The notes under the pieces are model-generated. The model was given only the letters and a program-made list of their open reading frames with translations, was not told the DNA's origin and made no database searches. From Gorsachius magnificus (lineage: Eukaryota > Chordata > Aves > Pelecaniformes > Ardeidae), in contig CM067083.1 of assembly GCA_034008185.1 (NCBI GenBank), forward strand, positions 116,272,837 to 116,336,836: DNA of 64,000 bases, in the 5' to 3' direction. The position numbers were made by a program, and so were the translations under genes. Each line of letters starts with the position of its first letter. The stretch's first letter is position 1. Positions 60,046 through 64,000 of this stretch are shown here, piece after piece.

Positions 60046-61779
60046 GAAAAAAGCATTTTGGTTTTGTCAGTGTGTAAGGGAGAGTGTTGTCACTCCAAAA
60101 AGGTTATTCATCACAGCCCAAGCCTCCATCTAAAAGCCCCATCAAAGAATGGAGGCAGCTTAATTTCTGGGGTGGAGTGACTGAGATTTTGTTTATGTAG
60201 CAGTTACAGTGCTTCAGTCTGGAGTGGATGTATATGAGACCAGTGGAGTTAAATTGGATTCGTGCTGCTTTAACTGACAGAGAAATCTTCCTTTGTTAAC
60301 TTCTTCTCTGTGGGAAAATCCTTCAGGCTTTGTATGATCGATGGCCATTTTACTGGTAAAAACACTGTGAAAATTAAACCAGTGGTTTACAGCTTTTAAC
60401 TATTTTATCTTTAGTCCACTCAAAATGTACATAAATAATTTGTAATGATTCATTCAATTAATTAGAGGAGGTAGTTAGAATAGAGTACGTAGGACATGTG
60501 AGTTTTCCTGTAATCAGGATGAGCAATTTGTGTTTGTGAGATGACAGCTGACTTTCAACCACCAGGAAAAAACTTTCCTCTGACTAAATCTCCTTCTGCA
60601 TGAGCCAATCCATGTATTTGGAGTGGAATTAGTGTCTTCTAGATATCAGTACAGAAAGACTGTTTTAATCCATCCATGACAGATGGCAGGCCAGTCATTG
60701 GTCCACCTTGCTGTCATGTCTCTACATTTTGTTTTTAATCTGGTCAATAGTGTTTGCCAGGATAGCTCTCAAATCTGCTCCCAGCCCCTGACATTTTGAA
60801 ATAATCAACCTGGTTTACAAAAGAAATGCATTTAGACAAATTAATCAAATTACTTTCATGAAGGAATATTTCCTAGGGTTTGTTCACCGAAAAATTCAGA
60901 ATGAGAAATATTACTTCTGACAAAAACCTCAGTAGATGAACAATTTTGAGATCCAGAATGCTGAGCAAGAATAAAAATCAGACAGACAGGATTTTTTTTA
61001 CCTGTAGCAAAAGAAGAAGAAAAGGTCACTTGCCAAAAAGACAGCTGAAATGGAATTAGTTTTCAAATTATAAGATTAAAGAGTGTTTGCTTGAAGAGAG
61101 TGTTATTATAAAGTGTGAGAAGAAAGAGAAGAGATTAAAACGTATGGAAGATCTAATCAGAGCAAAGATAAACTGTGTATCCTATAGGTTATAAAGGTTT
61201 CATAAGCCACAATAGCCTGAAATCTTATTTTTAAATAAGAGGGTTTTTCTCATGTGCAGGGGGAGCTCACCTGTTTTTGATTTTGTACAGGTGATAAAAG
61301 AACAAAGCTGCCACCAGAGGAAAGAAAAATTACTTAGAGAAATATCTCAAACGTAAGTTGGGTATTTTTCAATGTCTAGGCCAGATTCTGCTGCCATTTC
61401 AGTTGGTGTAAATCCTCATATGGGTGGCTAAGTGTTCTCCTTTGCTATTTACAGAGGAGTTTGTGTGACTATTTGCATTGCTTTTTAATAAAAGAAAGTA
61501 CTTACCATATGCAAATCCGGCATTTCATGGTAAACAATGTACCCTCTGAACTACAGGGCACCACACCTCCTGCTCTGTGTTGTCAAATGGCTTTCAAAAC
61601 ACATGGCAGGGCTTTCTATAATATTCAAGCATATTAACCCTTCAATTTCCATTTTTAAATTTTTGATTTCTCAGTATTATTCTGGCTTTCAAATTGAGTG
61701 GCAAAAAGAAAGAAATGAAAGTTTATGTAAAAGAGAAAAGTCTGGCTATGGTGTTTCGTCATGCTGCTAAAATATGTCC
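60046..61779. other. Unique AT-rich sequence, no gene seen
   Basis: About 1.7 kb with no recognised gene or repeat. The frame at 61537-61770 shows no recognisable domain. Confidence 0.5.
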
Positions 61780-62060
61780 TTTTCTTCCTGGCTGCTCTCT
61801 ATGCAGCCAGCCCCTGCCTGTACTCTTGCATGGTGTGGATCTGTCAAATACTGGACTTTGCATTTCATGTCATACCATTTCTCCAGCTTGACAAAATCCC
61901 TCTGAAGGATTGACTTCTCCACCCAAGTTTCAGAGGGTACCTTCTGTGCCATTGCCTGAGTCCTTAATGAAGATACTGTACAGTGTCAGCCCCAGTACTG
62001 ACCCTGAGGACGGCACTAGTAACTGGGCACCGACTGGGCTTACCCCCTGCATTCCCATCT
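61780..62060 (-). mobile_element. Old CR1 internal fragment
   Basis: A minus-strand piece of CR1 ORF2 lacking the 3' end. CATACCATTTCTCCAGCTTG and ATCCCTCTGAAGGATTG correspond to the DLDRLEKW region. AGAGGGTACCTTCTGTGCC covers the decayed SKFADD position. GCCCCAGTACTGACCCTGAG and GTAACTGGGCACCGACTGG cover the [11 protein letters not shown] region. Loss of the 3' end means it was cut by a later deletion or rearrangement, since CR1 insertions normally keep their 3' end. Confidence 0.75.
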
Positions 62061-63636
62061 AGGCATTTCTGCTTTTTAAGGCTGTGATGGTATGTCCCAT
62101 GCCCTGTAATAACAGTTTTTCCTTTGTTTAAGCTTAGCTGCTCAGTCTTTTTCTTTCTTTCCCTGAAGAAAAAGCCCCAAACCCAAACTTATTCTAATTC
62201 CTTTTTGTTGCCTGTTAAACTCTCCTCACCTTTAGACTTAGAGTCTGATGTCCAGCAACTTGGTGTTTCTGATCTGCTACTGGTTTTGTTTGAGTTTAGG
62301 TTTTTATTTTTTTAAGCAGGTTTTTCTAAGCTTTCTCATAGAGAGCCTGGGCTTTCTAAAACCCTAGATCAGCACAGTGATATTTACATAGATTCATGTT
62401 CCTTTTTCTTCTTGTCATCATCTTCTCTCCTCAGCAACCCCCCTTCCCCTCCTTCCTCCCGCCCCAAGCATCTTGAGTATTTGGACATGTTTTCTACTAA
62501 GGGAATATTTTAAATTTTTCAAAGCCATTTCTGAAACATGATTTGTGACTTTAGCATGTGTGACTGTCGGTGCAGTTCTTCACTTGTGGGGATATGTACA
62601 GAAATGAGGGACTGGCGTGATTTCCAGATATGCGAACGCACTCATTTCACTATTTTTTCTCTATCTCTACCTTCCCAGTTATGTATATTTCATAACCGCT
62701 ACATGTAGATGTTATATAGTGCAATCCCCTTCAGGAAGAAAAAAATGTCCTTGAAATACTAGCTACTACCTTTGGGCTTTATGCGGTGCTCCTTAGTCAT
62801 TTGTTAACCGGGGAAAATTCCGATTAAAATTAAATTTATTTATAGGAGTATGTCAGTTAGATTGAGGTACTTGCATATTTCACCTATAACCCTATGATTG
62901 TCTATTTTTCAGACTGAAAAGATAATGCTAAACTACAAGCAGTCATATTTCACCTTCCTGTGTTTCAAGAAATACTGCATTGATTTCCTTGACACAAACC
63001 AAAGTAGCTTGATTCCCAGTTAAACAGTCTTCAGGAAAATTTTCAAGATACTCATTCAACTCATTTTTCATTGAGAAGATCTTTTCAATCCCAAGTACTA
63101 TAGGAAGGGATTCAGAAAAAAATGTATAATGTCTCTCAGCAGAGAAGTGCGGAACACACATCTCTGTAGATGTGAATTGACACAACACAAGTCTGTGATA
63201 TGCAGAGATGAGAAGCAAAGACGGTGAGAGTGCCTGACCCACCATTTTACAGCTGCATGCTATTTATCACCCACCATTCAGAGCACAGCAGGTGGCCACC
63301 GCGGTGGTGCTCAGCACAGTTTTCCATCTGTCTTTAAGAGGACTATGTGATTTCTTTCCCCTTCCCTTCTTTTTCCCAAACCAACACTTTTTTTAGTACA
63401 AACCAGTTCCAGAGCATTTGGTCTGCTATTTAGAACAGAGATGGACATTTTAATTGTAGGATTTTTCTTTTTTCTTTTTTTTTTTTTAGTTAGGTAACAG
63501 TTTCATAGGCTGAGAAAGATACGGAAATTTGGGATTGCCCATTTTTCACCATGCAAGGATGTTTTATGGCCCATGTTTAGAACTTGATTTTTGAATCTGT
63601 AGAATATGTGCTATAAAGGAAAATGTTTTGGCTATT
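62061..63636. other. Unique sequence, no gene seen
   Basis: No interspersed repeat is recognised. The minus-strand 100-codon frame at 62943-63245 has no domain I recognise and no convincing splice context. The block at about 62755-62835, with AACCGGGGAAAATTCCGATT, has more CpG than its surroundings and may be conserved non-coding DNA, which is untested. Confidence 0.45.
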
Positions 63637-63660
63637 ATTCTGTGATTCTGTGATTCTATT
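63637..63660 (+). mobile_element. Isolated CR1 terminal repeat (tail only)
   Basis: ATTCTGTGATTCTGTGATTC followed by TATT gives about three units of the CR1 8-bp terminal repeat in plus orientation. The sequence just upstream (GAAAATGTTTTGGCTATT) does not match any CR1 3' block seen in this window. It may be an extremely 5'-truncated CR1 insertion. Confidence 0.45.
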
Positions 63661-64000
63661 AACGAACTAGACAACCATTCCTAAAATCCCTTCTGTTCCT
63701 AATTTCTGTGACTTCATAATGTTTTCTCACAGTATCTTAATTACTTGTTTCATCTCCCTCTGCTTCCCCTTCTTCCATCCAGTTCTTAACAAATGCTGTT
63801 CTCAACTTTTATTGAACTTAGTAGATGTGATGTGCATTCAGTGTCTTTCATTATAAGGCCAATAAATGCAAAATGATTCACATCGTCCATCTTAACTCTA
63901 TTCTGCCTTTTGGGCACCACATTTGTCAATTGATCCTTTTTAAGAGTACTGCATCCCTCTTCACTGTTGCACTCTGTGTTCCTCCACTGATAATATTAAA
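63661..64000. other. Unique sequence to window end
   Basis: The last 340 bp show no recognisable gene or repeat. Confidence 0.5.

Noticed and set aside
62943..63245. 100-codon minus-strand frame with a hydrophobic start, considered as a small secreted protein or exon
   Set aside because: It matches no family I know. The hydrophobic N-terminus is weak, and frames of 100 codons are expected by chance several times in this window.
1..64000. CRISPR arrays, operons, bacterial-type genes, tRNA or rRNA genes
   Set aside because: Nothing of the kind is visible. The regularly spaced repeats present are CR1 terminal octamers, LTRs and simple repeats of a bird genome.

Overview
The window is nuclear DNA from a bird. 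The evidence is at least thirteen CR1 (chicken repeat 1) LINE copies of several subfamilies and ages, many still ending in the CR1 8-bp terminal repeat (ATTCTATG-type), plus three solo LTRs of one endogenous-retrovirus family common in bird genomes. The rest is AT-rich, CpG-poor, non-coding sequence typical of an intergenic or long intronic region. I see no intact host protein-coding gene, no tRNA or rRNA gene and no CRISPR array. Nearly every open frame is either a CR1 fragment, its antisense shadow, a microsatellite translation, or a chance frame in AT-rich DNA.

Layout. 1-10.5 kb: unique sequence with an old CR1 (2.77-3.62 kb, +) and a tandem pair of young CR1 3' ends (4.76-5.57 kb, -). 10.5-17 kb: an ancient CR1/L3-type relic, the first solo LTR (13.72-14.33 kb) and weak traces of other old elements (16.4-17.2 kb). 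17.2-22.9 kb: three large minus-strand CR1 fragments. 24.65-24.89 kb: a 238-bp homopyrimidine tract, mostly (CCTTC)34. 26.5-27.4 kb: a CR1 fragment next to a processed pseudogene of pyruvate kinase M carrying the M2-type exon. 27.4-38.2 kb: unique sequence with a MIR-like relic, a 37-bp duplication and a 13-bp pyrimidine minisatellite. 38.2-41.96 kb: a nearly full-length but inactivated CR1 with ORF1 (SGNH esterase) and ORF2 (endonuclease plus reverse transcriptase). 42-52.7 kb: unique sequence with the second solo LTR (48.68-49.26 kb). 52.7-58.5 kb: a repeat-dense block with two CR1s, the second (56.16-58.06 kb) inserted inside the third solo LTR, which keeps a perfect TAGTA target-site duplication. 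58.5-64 kb: unique sequence with two old CR1 fragments and one isolated CR1 terminal repeat.

The theme linking the best observations is CR1 reverse transcription and possible template switching. First, the minus-strand CR1 at 19.97-21.04 kb and the plus-strand CR1 at 38.2-41.96 kb are about 98.7% identical over a 608-bp tract, then drop abruptly to about 80%, so at least one is a mosaic. Second, the PKM pseudogene sits directly 5' of a truncated CR1 on the same strand, as expected if CR1 reverse transcriptase jumped onto a PKM mRNA; processed pseudogenes are rare in birds. These are readings by eye, not alignments or database searches.
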